Shown here: positions 35,336 to 44,400 of the stretch, in pieces
How positions within the stretch are numbered: position 1 is the first letter of the stretch
Layout of the letters: each line of letters begins with the position of its first letter
Assembly (NCBI GenBank): GCA_023435825.1
Contig: JAEZMB010000179.1
Location: forward strand, 1-64,000
Reading direction: 5' to 3'
Origin: Pseudomonadota bacterium
Lineage (GTDB): Bacteria > Desulfobacterota > Desulfovibrionia > Desulfovibrionales > Desulfovibrionaceae
DNA: 64,000 nt
The notes under the pieces: generated by a model
Seen by the model: the letters and a program-made list of their open reading frames with translations, nothing else
Told to the model about the DNA's origin: nothing
The model's database searches: none
Translations under genes and position numbers: made by a program

Positions 35336-35794
35336 ATGTCCGTCAAATCCGCTGATGCCAACATCGCTCCCGCCGCCAAGGCCGCCCAGGTCGCTGCCTG
35401 GCTCTACGAAAAGAAAGCCAAAGAAATACAGGCTGTAGACGTTACAGGCCTGAGCCCCATCTGCGAGGCCATGGTCATGGCCTCGGCCGGCAGCGCCCGG
35501 CAGGCCCAGGCCCTGGCCGACCATGTCCTGGCCCGCTGCGGCGAGTTCGGCTATTCCTACCTCGGCCAGGAAGGCTACCGCCTCGGCCAGTGGGTGCTGC
35601 TCGACCTCAACGACGTCCTGGTTAACATCTTCATGGGCGACCAGCGTTCCTTCTACAATCTCGAAGGCCTGTGGTCCGAGGGTAAGCCCATCGCCCTGCG
35701 TCTGGCCCCGGCGGCCAAGGCTGCGGCCCCCGGCACTGCCGACGCCGCCGATACCGCCGATGACGAAGACGACGATCCCGAGAGCGACGCATGA
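35336..35794 (+). CDS. rsfS: Ribosomal silencing factor RsfS
   Basis: Binds ribosomal protein L14 and blocks subunit joining in starvation. Core segments KKAKEIQAVDVTGLSPICEAMVMASAGSARQAQALADHV and GYRLGQWVLLDLNDVLVNIFM are the RsfS/Iojap fold (given here split). The 152-residue protein carries an unusual Ala-rich then acidic tail (DTADDEDDDPESDA). ATG 35336 has TGGAG 5 bases upstream. Its stop overlaps gpmI by 4 bp, and it is divergent from paaK (about 180 bp). Confidence 0.9.
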   Translation: MSVKSADANIAPAAKAAQVAAWLYEKKAKEIQAVDVTGLSPICEAMVMASAGSARQAQALADHVLARCGEFGYSYLGQEGYRLGQWVLLDLNDVLVNIFMGDQRSFYNLEGLWSEGKPIALRLAPAAKAAAPGTADAADTADDEDDDPESDA

Positions 35795-37326
35795 AGCCCA
35801 TGCCCACCTTGCTCCTGATCCTCGACGGCTGGGGCATCGCCGCGGCCGGTCCCGGCAATGCCGTGACCGAGGCCGGAACGCCCGCCCTTGACCGCCTGCT
35901 GGCCGACAATCCGTCCACGACCCTGGCTTGCTCCGGCCGGGCCGTGGGCCTTCCGTCGGGGTTCATGGGCAACTCCGAGGTCGGCCACATGAACATCGGG
36001 GCCGGCCGGGTGGTCTATCAGGACATGACCCGCATCGACATGGCCGTGGAGGACGGGTCCCTGGCCGCCAATCCGGTCCTGGCCGAGCTGGCCCGGGCCT
36101 CGATTGCCGCCGGTGGGCGCGTCCACCTCATGGGGCTTATCTCCGATGGCGGGGTGCACAGCCACATCAGCCACGCCAAGGCCCTGGCCGCCGCCTTCGC
36201 GGCGCTGGGGCAGCGCGACATCTTTTTCCATGCCCTGCTCGACGGCCGCGACACGCCCCCCGAAAGCGGCGCCGGCTACGTGGCCGACTTGCAGGCCTCC
36301 CTGGACAGCCTGGGCGCGGGCCGCATCGCCTCGCTCATCGGCCGCTTCTACGCCATGGACCGCGACAACCGCTGGGAGCGGGTGGCTCAAGCCTATGCCG
36401 CCCTGACCGAGGGCGTGGGCGAGCCGTTTACCGATCCGGTCGCGGCGGTCAAGGCCGCCTACGCCGCCGGGGAGACCGACGAATTTGTCAAGCCGCGCGT
36501 CCTGGCCGGAGGCGAGGGCGTCATCCGTGACGGCGACGCCGTATTTTTCTTCAACTTCCGGGCCGACCGGGCGCGCGAAATCACCAAGGCCCTGGCCTTT
36601 GCCGATTTCGACGCCTTCCCCCGGGGCCGGGTGCCCGCGCTGTCGGGCTACGCCACCATGACCGAGTACGACGGCTCGTTCGGCCTGCCGGCGGCCTTTG
36701 CGCCGGTGGCTGTCACCGACGTCCTGGGCGAGGTCTATTCCCGGGCCGGGCTGACCCAGCTGCGGCTGGCCGAAACGGAGAAATACGCCCACGTCACCTA
36801 TTTCTTCAACTGCGGCCGTGAGGAGCCTTTCCCCGGCGAGGAGCGCCTGCTCGTGCCTTCGCCCCGGGATGTGGCCACCTACGACCTCAAGCCCGAGATG
36901 AGCGCCGCCGCCGTCACCGACGCGTTTCTGGCCTCCATGGACAAGGGCCACAGCCTGTCCGTGGTCAACCTCGCCAACTGCGACATGGTGGGGCACACCG
37001 GCATCCTGGAGGCGGCCAAGGCGGCCGTGCGCACGGTGGACGCCTGCGTGGCCCGCATCATCGCGGCGACCACGGCCGCCGGCTGGCGGGTGCTCGTCAC
37101 CGCCGACCACGGCAACGCCGAGGAAATGATCGCGCCCACAGGCGGTCCCATGACCGCCCATACGCTCAATCCCGTGCGGCTCATTCTCGTTGATCCGGCG
37201 CGCAAGGGCGCAACACTCTCGCCGGGCAAGCTCGGCGACATCGCGCCGACTATTTTGCATCTGGCCGGGCTGCCCGTGCCCGAGGCCATGACCGGACAGT
37301 GCCTGATCGCCGGGGAGGGCGCATGA
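35791..37326 (+). CDS. gpmI: 2,3-bisphosphoglycerate-independent phosphoglycerate mutase
   Basis: Mn2+-dependent interconversion of 3- and 2-phosphoglycerate in glycolysis/gluconeogenesis. The 511-residue protein has the metal-site ILDGWG at the N-terminus, the catalytic Ser62 in MGNSEVGHMNIGAG, DGRDTPP, RFYAMDRDNRW, and the C-terminal TADHGNAEEM. Ser62 matches the numbering in characterised enzymes. Its start overlaps rsfS (ATGA) and its stop overlaps the next gene by 4 bp, so three genes are coupled. Confidence 0.96.
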   Translation: MKPMPTLLLILDGWGIAAAGPGNAVTEAGTPALDRLLADNPSTTLACSGRAVGLPSGFMGNSEVGHMNIGAGRVVYQDMTRIDMAVEDGSLAANPVLAELARASIAAGGRVHLMGLISDGGVHSHISHAKALAAAFAALGQRDIFFHALLDGRDTPPESGAGYVADLQASLDSLGAGRIASLIGRFYAMDRDNRWERVAQAYAALTEGVGEPFTDPVAAVKAAYAAGETDEFVKPRVLAGGEGVIRDGDAVFFFNFRADRAREITKALAFADFDAFPRGRVPALSGYATMTEYDGSFGLPAAFAPVAVTDVLGEVYSRAGLTQLRLAETEKYAHVTYFFNCGREEPFPGEERLLVPSPRDVATYDLKPEMSAAAVTDAFLASMDKGHSLSVVNLANCDMVGHTGILEAAKAAVRTVDACVARIIAATTAAGWRVLVTADHGNAEEMIAPTGGPMTAHTLNPVRLILVDPARKGATLSPGKLGDIAPTILHLAGLPVPEAMTGQCLIAGEGA

Positions 37327-37568
37327 GCAGCGAATCGCGCAAACCGCTCACACCGGCCAAGCCTGTCGGGGTGGAGTTGGTGTTTCTCTATCCCTGCCCG
37401 TTTTGCCGGCGCGAGGTGCCGGTGGTGGCTCCGGTCAAACCGGCCATGATCGCCTGCGACGCCTGCCGGGGCCGGTTTCCCATCGTGCCCGTGGACGAGC
37501 GCTCGGTGCGCTACGTCAAGATCGCCATGGCCGGCGGCAAGGCGGCCATCGACCCGGATTTCATCTGA
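37323..37568 (+). CDS. 81-residue zinc-ribbon protein, unknown
   Basis: A short protein with two CxxC pairs (PCPFCRRE and CDACRGRF) that should bind one zinc, followed by a basic/hydrophobic tail. ATG 37323 overlaps the gpmI stop. I do not recognise a specific family; it could be a small nucleic-acid or protein-binding zinc ribbon. The M50 protease gene follows 24 bp later. Confidence 0.7.
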   Translation: MSSESRKPLTPAKPVGVELVFLYPCPFCRREVPVVAPVKPAMIACDACRGRFPIVPVDERSVRYVKIAMAGGKAAIDPDFI

Positions 37569-37592
37569 CGCCAAACGCGTCGGAGGTCTCCC

Positions 37593-38309
37593 ATGACCTA
37601 TGTCGTTGTCGCGGCGCTGTTGGGCCTGCTCGTTTTCATTCATGAACTCGGCCATTTCCTGGCCGCCCGGCTGGTCGGCATCCCGGTGGCCCGGTTTTCC
37701 CTGGGCATCGGGCCGGAGGTGGCCAGCCGCACCGTGGGCGGCGTGCGCTATTGCTTAAGCGCCATCCCCTTTGGCGGCTACGTCCTGCCGGATCTTCGCG
37801 ACGAGGCGGCCTATCTGGCCCTGCCCCTGGGCAAACGGCTGGTCTTCTCCCTGGCCGGTCCCCTGGCCAATATCCTGTTCGCCCTGGCCGTCTATGCCGC
37901 CCTGACCCTGGCCGCGCCCGGTTCCCTTGGCTGGGCCGCCCTGGCCGTCAAACCCCTGGCCCTGTGTTGGAAGACCCTGGTCGGCATGGTGGCCGGCCTA
38001 GGCGCGCTGTTTTCCCGGCCCGAGCAGTTAAGCGGCGTGGTCGGCATCGTGGCCGAGGGTTCGCGTTTCGCCGGCGGCGACCTCACGCGTTACGGCATCC
38101 TGGCCGCCCATCTTTCGCTTTCCCTGGCCGTGTTCAACTTGCTGCCGCTGCCGCCCCTGGACGGCGGCAAGATGGTCTTCGACACCCTGGCCCGCCTGTG
38201 GTCGGGGCTTTCGCGCCTGTACATCCCCGTGGCCGTGGGCGGCTGGCTGGCGCTTATTGGCCTTATGGGCTATGCCACGGTCCAGGACGTCTGGAAGTAC
38301 TGCCTCTAG
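37593..38309 (+). CDS. M50-family intramembrane metalloprotease
   Basis: 238-residue site-2 protease homologue. The zinc motif HELGH is at residues 17-21 in the first hydrophobic helix, and the third ligand motif NLLPLPPLDGG is in the C-terminal membrane segment. There are about four membrane spans. It is shorter than RseP and shows no PDZ insert, as in the compact S2P group. GGAGG precedes the ATG. It probably cleaves a membrane-bound regulator; the substrate is unknown. Confidence 0.85.
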   Translation: MTYVVVAALLGLLVFIHELGHFLAARLVGIPVARFSLGIGPEVASRTVGGVRYCLSAIPFGGYVLPDLRDEAAYLALPLGKRLVFSLAGPLANILFALAVYAALTLAAPGSLGWAALAVKPLALCWKTLVGMVAGLGALFSRPEQLSGVVGIVAEGSRFAGGDLTRYGILAAHLSLSLAVFNLLPLPPLDGGKMVFDTLARLWSGLSRLYIPVAVGGWLALIGLMGYATVQDVWKYCL

Positions 38310-38360
38310 GCCGCGCGCCGGGCGGATTGACGGCATTTGCCAAGAAGAGACTGTTGCGCC

Positions 38361-38753
38361 ATGCGTCCCAAAGCGCCAACCATGCCGCCGGCCCGGGAGT
38401 CCACCCTGGCCCGCGCCCTGCAAACCGCCCTGGCCGGCCTTGACGAACCGGCGACGGCGCTGGAGCTTTCGGGACTGGTCCGGGCCGGAGAAAAGGCCGT
38501 TCTCGACGCCCTGGAGCATTTGCAGCGCTCGCTCAAACGCGCCGGGACGCCCCTTGTTGTCACGCCCGCCGTTTGTCTGGCTTGTCGCCATGTCTTCGCC
38601 AAGCGCGATCGGCTGACCAAGCCGGGAAAGTGCCCGGTCTGCCGGGCGACACGTCTCGGACCGCCCCGATTTTCCATCCAATCGTCGCCCGTTGTGGACC
38701 AAAACGCCGTCTTCGGGCACGATGCTCGGGCCACGCCCCAAGGAGGAACCCCC
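38361..38753 (+). CDS. HTH plus zinc-ribbon regulator, in frame with pgm and lacking a stop
   Basis: About 105 residues match the small predicted regulators with an N-terminal winged helix ([47 protein letters not shown], cited in parts) and a C-terminal zinc ribbon ([34 protein letters not shown]). In that family the protein normally ends at PRFSI. Here no stop follows: the same frame continues through about 24 codons ([23 protein letters not shown]) into the ATG of pgm. The coordinates cover only the part before that ATG. It may be a genuine fusion, a lost stop, or a dual-start gene. The start (ATG 38361, or 38382) is uncertain. Confidence 0.65.
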
Positions 38754-40406
38754 ATGGCCGTCAGTCCCCTCGCCGGCAAGCCGGCGCCGCGTTCGCTTCT
38801 CGTCAACGTGCCGCGCCTGGTCGCCGCCTATTACGCCGTCAAGCCCGATCCGACCGATCCCTTGTGCCGCGTCGCCTTTGGCACCTCGGGCCATCGGGGC
38901 ACATCGTTTAACGGTTCCTTCAACGAAGACCATATCCTGGCCACGACTCAGGCCATCTGCGACCACCGGGCCGCCCAAAAGATCACCGGGCCGCTCTATC
39001 TCGGCATGGACACCCACGCCCTGTCCGAGCCGGCCTGGATCACCGCCCTGGAAGTGCTGGCCGCCAACGGCGTCGCCGTGCGCGTCCAGGCCGGCCGGGG
39101 CTACACCCCGACCCCGGTCATCTCCCACGCCATCCTGACCTTCAATCGCCATCACCAGGGCGTGTTGGCCGACGGCATCGTCATCACGCCGTCCCACAAT
39201 CCGCCGGAAGACGGCGGCTTCAAGTACAATCCGCCCTCGGGCGGCCCGGCCGACACCGACATCACCAAGGCCGTGCAGGACGCCGCCAACGTCTACCTCG
39301 AAAAGAAGTTGGCCGGCGTGCGGCGCATGACCCTGGCTTCGGCCCTGGCCGCTGAGACCACCGAGCAGTACGACTATATCGCCCCTTATGTGGCCGATCT
39401 GGCCAACATCTGCGACATGGCCGCCATCCGCGAGGCCGGCTTGCGTCTGGGCGTCGATCCGCTGGGCGGCTCGGGCGTGGCCTACTGGGAGCCCATGGCC
39501 GAGCGCTACGGCCTCAATCTGTCGCTTATCAGCGACGTGGTGGACCCGACCTTTTCGTTCATGACCGTGGACAAGGACGGCAAGATCCGCATGGACTGCT
39601 CCTCGCCCTACGCCATGGCCCGGCTCATCGAGCACAAGGGTTCCTACGACATCGCCTTTGGCAACGACCCTGACTACGACCGCCACGGCATCGTGACCAA
39701 GGGCGCGGGGCTTCTTAATCCCAACAATTACCTGGCCGTGGCCATCAGCTACCTCTTCGCCACGCGTACGGGCTGGCGCACCGACGCGGCCGTGGGCAAG
39801 ACCGTGGTGTCCAGCGCCATGATCGACCGGGTGGCGGCGGGGCTTGGCCGCAGGCTGTGCGAGGTGCCGGTGGGGTTCAAGTGGTTCGTGCCCGGACTCA
39901 TCGACGGCTCCTTCGGCTTTGGCGGCGAGGAGAGCGCCGGCGCGGCCTATCTGCGCTTTGACGGCACGGTCTGGACCACGGACAAGGACGGCATCATCAT
40001 GGATCTGCTCGCCGCCGAGATCACGGCCAAGACCGGCCAGGACCCGGCCGAGCACTACGCCGCGCTGGCAAAACGCTACGGCGAGCCCATCTACGAACGC
40101 ATGGACGCCCCGGCTTCCAAGGCGCAAAAAGCGGCCCTGTCCAAGCTTTCGCCCGATTTGGTGACGGTCTCGTCCCTGGCCGGCGAGGCCATCACGGCCA
40201 AGCTGACCAACGCCCCGGGCAACGGCGCGGCCATCGGCGGGCTCAAGGTGACCACGGAAAACGGCTGGTTCGCGGCCCGGCCGTCGGGCACCGAGGACGT
40301 CTATAAAATCTACGCCGAAAGCTTCAAGGGGCGTGACCACCTCAAGGCCCTGCAGGCCGAGGCCAAGGAGATCGTGGACGCGGCCTTTGCCGCTGCCGGC
40401 GTGTAA
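38754..40406 (+). CDS. pgm: Phosphoglucomutase (alpha-D-glucose-1,6-bisphosphate dependent)
   Basis: Interconverts glucose-1-phosphate and glucose-6-phosphate. The 550-residue protein is close to the E. coli Pgm type in length and motifs: FGTSGHRG near residue 42, the phosphoserine loop [11 protein letters not shown] (Ser147), the metal loop [20 protein letters not shown] and the C-terminal [15 protein letters not shown]. An AAGGAGG sits 6 bases before ATG 38754, so an independent start is expected even though the frame is open back into the HTH/Zn-ribbon gene. It supplies glucose-1-phosphate to galU. Confidence 0.94.
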   Translation: MAVSPLAGKPAPRSLLVNVPRLVAAYYAVKPDPTDPLCRVAFGTSGHRGTSFNGSFNEDHILATTQAICDHRAAQKITGPLYLGMDTHALSEPAWITALEVLAANGVAVRVQAGRGYTPTPVISHAILTFNRHHQGVLADGIVITPSHNPPEDGGFKYNPPSGGPADTDITKAVQDAANVYLEKKLAGVRRMTLASALAAETTEQYDYIAPYVADLANICDMAAIREAGLRLGVDPLGGSGVAYWEPMAERYGLNLSLISDVVDPTFSFMTVDKDGKIRMDCSSPYAMARLIEHKGSYDIAFGNDPDYDRHGIVTKGAGLLNPNNYLAVAISYLFATRTGWRTDAAVGKTVVSSAMIDRVAAGLGRRLCEVPVGFKWFVPGLIDGSFGFGGEESAGAAYLRFDGTVWTTDKDGIIMDLLAAEITAKTGQDPAEHYAALAKRYGEPIYERMDAPASKAQKAALSKLSPDLVTVSSLAGEAITAKLTNAPGNGAAIGGLKVTTENGWFAARPSGTEDVYKIYAESFKGRDHLKALQAEAKEIVDAAFAAAGV

Positions 40407-40467
40407 TGCCAATGCTCTTGCTAAAGTGAAGCTCCATGGCAAATGAGGTGTTGATATGATTGTATAT

Positions 40468-40499
40468 TTATAAAACATAACTGTCGTTATGTTTTATAA
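40468..40499. promoter_or_regulatory. Perfect 14-bp-arm palindrome over a start codon
   Basis: TTATAAAACATAAC (40468-40481), 4 bases, GTTATGTTTTATAA (40486-40499): all 14 base pairs match. It is AT-rich in a GC-rich genome and covers the ATG at 40489. A -35-like TTGATA (40451-40456) lies upstream with an AT-rich -10 region inside the left arm. It is probably an operator, or an RNA hairpin hiding the start codon. Confidence 0.7.
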
Positions 40500-40776
40500 T
40501 AGGCATAATGCCCCTGGCGTCCCCGGCGTTCCTGACGCCCTCGACGCCGAGGCCCGCCGGCTTTTGGCCGCCCTGGCGGCCGAACCGGACGCGCCGTTTC
40601 CGGGCCGGGTGTTGCCCGGCGAGACGGCCCTGGGGCTCGGCTACGGGCCGGGGATGGCCTGGAAGCTACTTCGTCGGCTGTTTGCCGCCGGCTACTACGA
40701 ATACGACATTTCGGCCTACAGCGGCCGGCTCACCGAGGCCGGCCGGCAGGCCGCCAAAAGGATCGACGCCTTATGA
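40489..40776 (+). CDS. Small winged-helix-like protein
   Basis: 95 residues. It has a predicted winged helix: helices AEARRLLAALAAEP and GMAWKLLRRLFAAGYYEYD, then SGRLTEAGRQAAKR, where LTEAG is the wing/helix motif common in winged-helix DNA-binding proteins. The only in-frame start is ATG 40489, inside the perfect palindrome, and no Shine-Dalgarno is visible, so a leaderless message is possible. Its stop overlaps the next gene (ATGA). The codons have the GC-ending bias of real genes here. Autoregulation through the palindrome is the natural inference. Confidence 0.65.
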   Translation: MFYNRHNAPGVPGVPDALDAEARRLLAALAAEPDAPFPGRVLPGETALGLGYGPGMAWKLLRRLFAAGYYEYDISAYSGRLTEAGRQAAKRIDAL

Positions 40777-41246
40777 AACTCGCCCAGCATTGCCTTTCCG
40801 CCGTTCCCCTGGCCCTGGCCGGCTACGCCGCCTCGGGCGGCCGTTTTTCCGGCGCCGTCATGGCCGGCCTGTCGAGCGTGCTCATCGACTGTGACCATGT
40901 GCTGGACTACCTGCTCTACAGAAAACGCTGGGGCGGCATGAAGGATTTCTTCGCCAACTGCGAGGAAGGGCGGCTGCCCAGGCTCTATCTGGTGCTGCAC
41001 TCCTTCGAGTTCGTCATCTTCCTGTGGCTGCTGGTCGGTTTCGGCATTGCCGCGCCTTGGGGCGTGGGGCTGACCATCGGCGTGACCGGCCATCTGCTGT
41101 TGGACTGGGTGGGCAATCGCCACATCGTGAAGCAGTCGTTTTATTGGTTCTCTTTCCGGGCCATGCACCGTTTCGACGGCAACGAGCTGTATCAGACGCC
41201 GCCGGTTCCCCTGGAGGACGCGGCCGAGGAGAGCGCTCGGGCCTAG
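40773..41246 (+). CDS. Membrane protein with Asp/His motifs, unknown
   Basis: 157 residues with three or four hydrophobic segments and conserved-looking polar residues within them: VLIDCDHVLDYLL, LVLHSFEFVIFLWLL and GHLLLDWVGNRH. The D-x-D-H, H-S and G-H-x3-D pattern recalls membrane-bound metal-dependent hydrolases (YdjM type), but I cannot assign it. It overlaps the winged-helix gene by 4 bp and is followed by a terminator, so the pair forms a two-gene operon. Confidence 0.7.
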   Translation: MKLAQHCLSAVPLALAGYAASGGRFSGAVMAGLSSVLIDCDHVLDYLLYRKRWGGMKDFFANCEEGRLPRLYLVLHSFEFVIFLWLLVGFGIAAPWGVGLTIGVTGHLLLDWVGNRHIVKQSFYWFSFRAMHRFDGNELYQTPPVPLEDAAEESARA

Positions 41247-41295
41247 CTCGCCTTTTCCGGTCCACGGCGGAGCCGGGAAAGCGACTCGGACACCA

Positions 41296-41327
41296 CGGGC
41301 ACGGCTTTGGACCGCGCCCGTTTTTTT
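41296..41327 (+). terminator. Rho-independent terminator
   Basis: CGGGC (41296-41300) pairs with GCCCG (41316-41320), with an inner CGG/CCG extension across one mismatch. Seven T follow. It lies 50 bases after the membrane-protein stop. Confidence 0.75.
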
Positions 41328-41412
41328 GTCCTGGCTGCGTGGGGATTGTCGGAGAACATTAAAGTGGTGCTTGAGGTGGAAGGCTTAGGCCAGGACGCCA
41401 CGATGCGGGGCG

Positions 41413-44400
41413 TCAGCCCCGCTTGGCCCGCCGCACGGCCTGGCACAGCGACTTGGCCGGGGCAAAGACCTCGATGCGGGCGTCGGGGTCGAGGGTCAGC
41501 CCCATGGAGTCGATAAGATAGTCCCGGGGCGAGACGCCCAGCGGCTCCAGGGCCGTGGTCCGCTCCAGGTGGAAAAATTCCCCCCAGCTTGTGGCGTAGA
41601 GGGTGTCGATGCTCACCGTGGCGCGTTCTTCGCGCGGGGCCGTCATGTTGACCACGAGCAGGGCGGCCGTGACTTTTTCCGGCGACAGCCCCCAGGACAG
41701 CGGCGGATTGAAGGTCGCCCGGGCCGGAAACAGGTCATGGACGGCGGCCAGGAGTCCCACGCAGTCGGGCAGGGTGAGCGGAGCCGGCAGCAGCGTCGCC
41801 TGGACATGCAGGCCCGGCCGGTACAGTTCGTTGGCCACGAGCCAGGCGGCCAGACGCACCACGGACAGCTCCTGACGCAAGGTCTCCTTTTGTCGGGATT
41901 TGCGCGATGTGCCGCGCACGGCCGGCTCTCCCCGGGCAATCAACCCCGCCTCGCGGCCCTTGCCGTCTTCCAGCCCGATTTCCAGCGAATCGAAAAGATG
42001 CCGGCCCGGCCGCAAAAACGGCAGCCGCATGACCTTGCCCACCCGCTTGGCGAAGCTGGCCGCGATGCGCCGGGACAGCATGGCCTGGTCGCGTTCGGTC
42101 AGTCCGCCGGCCACGCCGAGTTCGGCGCTTCTGTTCTTGAGGCGTTCGTAGGCCTTGAGGAAATACGTGGAAATGGCGTCGCAAAGAACCATGCCCTGGG
42201 CAAAGCCGGTCTCGGCCTCGGCCCCGGCCTTCTTGGGCAGGGGCGGGCAGGAGCCGGTCGCCGGCGGGGCGTAGGGAAAGAAGTGGTCGAGGATGGCCTC
42301 GCCGGTGCGGCTGGCGTACTCGTCGCAGGGGTCGAAGCCGGTCTTTTGCAAAAAGGCCTGTCGCAACAGTTCCATGGCCCCGGCCTGGCCGCTTTCCTCA
42401 TAGTGGCGGCTGACTTCCTTGAACAGCAAGGCATAGGGATCGCAGCGCCACAGCCCGCCCTGGTTGGCCAGGATGGAGGTCTTGAGCGTCTCGCACAACA
42501 GGCTCGGCCGGCCCGGGTGGGCGGCATACTTCTCCAACAGCCCGAACTTGATGATGGATTTGAACGGGCTGGTTAAGGATTTGACGATCATCCACAGCGA
42601 CGCGCCGAAGTACTCGTCCCCGGCAATGGCCCGCACGCAGCCGAAGTCCAGGCTGTCGGCGGCCACATCGGCGGCAGTGCGGCCAAGGGCGGCCATGGCC
42701 TTGCCGTAGCCATCCTCGGCGATGCCTTGGGGCAGGCACCACCAGGCCGGCTTTTTGCCGGCCACCACCAGGGCCGTGCGGTAGAATTCCTCCTTGAGCA
42801 GGCAGCCCTGGGCCGAACCGTAGCCCTCGTCGGCGGAGTAGCCGAAGATGTTGTCGCGGATGTCGGACACGCTCATGAGGAAAAAGTGGATTTCGAGATT
42901 ATGGTCGCGGTCGGCTTGCCGGCTGACGGCGTCGAGCTTGTCCTGGAAGGCGGGCAGGTCCGGGCGGGCGGCGTCGGTTTCGGCCAGGACGATCCAGATG
43001 TCGAGATCGGAGTCGTCGGTCTGGGCCACGGTGCCGACGCTGCCGATGGTGTAGACGGCCTCGACCTGGATGGCGTCGTCGGGGAGGGTGGCCGCTTCGG
43101 CGGCGCGGTCGCCGAAATGGGCGGCGGCCAGCCGGGCGGCGGCCAGGTTGGGGGCCTGTCCGGCGATGCGCGCCGCCGGGGCCGGGCGCAGGCCGGATGC
43201 GTCGCGCACCAGCGGCGCCTGGACCAAGTCTGGCAGCATTTCCAGGAACCCCGCCCCGTCCTCGCCGAGCCGCCGTCTGGCCCAGGCCAGGCGGCGTTTG
43301 TTGTTGGCGAGCATGGCCAGCCGGCGACGGCGGTAGTCGCGGCCGGACAGCACGATATCGCATACCGCCGCGATCAGGCGCAGTCCCGGACCGTCGGCCA
43401 GGGCCGAGGGCAGCGGCTGGCCGGCCTCGGCGGCTTCGAGGACGGTGGCGGCCTCGTCCCGGGCCACCGCGCCCAGGATGTCGGGTTCGTCGGTGGGACC
43501 GATGAAACGCGCTTTGGCAAAATAGCAGCCTTCGGTGCGCACGCTGACAAAACGGATGCGGACAAACGCCGCCATCTCGAACAGGCAGTCGGAAAAAACC
43601 ACTCCCTGGCAGGCGCAGTCGTGGACCACCGCCCGCACCAGACTCACGGCTCGCAGCCGGCAGCGAGTCAGGGTCAGGCCGGCCAGGGTCGCGCCGATGA
43701 AGTCGCAGGCCAGGGCGTCCAGGCCCGTCATGGCCACATCCTCGCCGGCCAACCCGCCGAAGGCGCAAAGGCGCATGTCGCAGTCGAGGAAGCGTACTTT
43801 TCGCAGCACGGCTTCGGAGAACCGGCAGTTGAGAAACCGGCAGCCGGCAAAGGTCACGTTTTCCAGGCGCGCCCCTTCGAAATTGACGTCCGCGAACTGG
43901 GTCGCGGTAAAAACGGTTCCGGCCATGGCCGCGCCCATGAGGCTGACGGCCTTGAGCGAACACCGGGCCACTTCGACGTCGGCCACAACCGCACCGTCCA
44001 GGGCGGTCCACATGATTTGGCGTTTTTCCAGGCGCGCGCCCGGCGTGGCCAGTTCCCGGCGCAGGTTGTCGGCCGGTTCGCCGGAAGTCCCGGACGGCTG
44101 GGCGACCAGGGTCTTGACCCGGCTCCAGAGGCCTTTGCCGGTCTCGCCAGCGGTCATGGCCGGCCCCGGCAGCGGGGAGCGCACCGGGAGGGGGCGGGCG
44201 GCGGCCCGGGCGCGGGCGGCCAGATCGTCGGCCAGGACATCGACAAGGGCCTTGTCGGCCGAGCCTGCCCGGGCCAGCCCCCGGGCGGCGGCCTGGGCAG
44301 GCCCGGGCAGGGCGGCGGCCAACACGGCGTACACGGCGCAGACCATGGCCCGGCGGCCCTGGGGCGGCAGGGCGCGCACCGCCTGGTTGTAAACGGCGTG

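Noticed and set aside
38028..40478. 816-codon minus-strand frame across the M50/pgm region
   Set aside because: Same type of composition shadow; the plus-strand genes carry catalytic motifs throughout.
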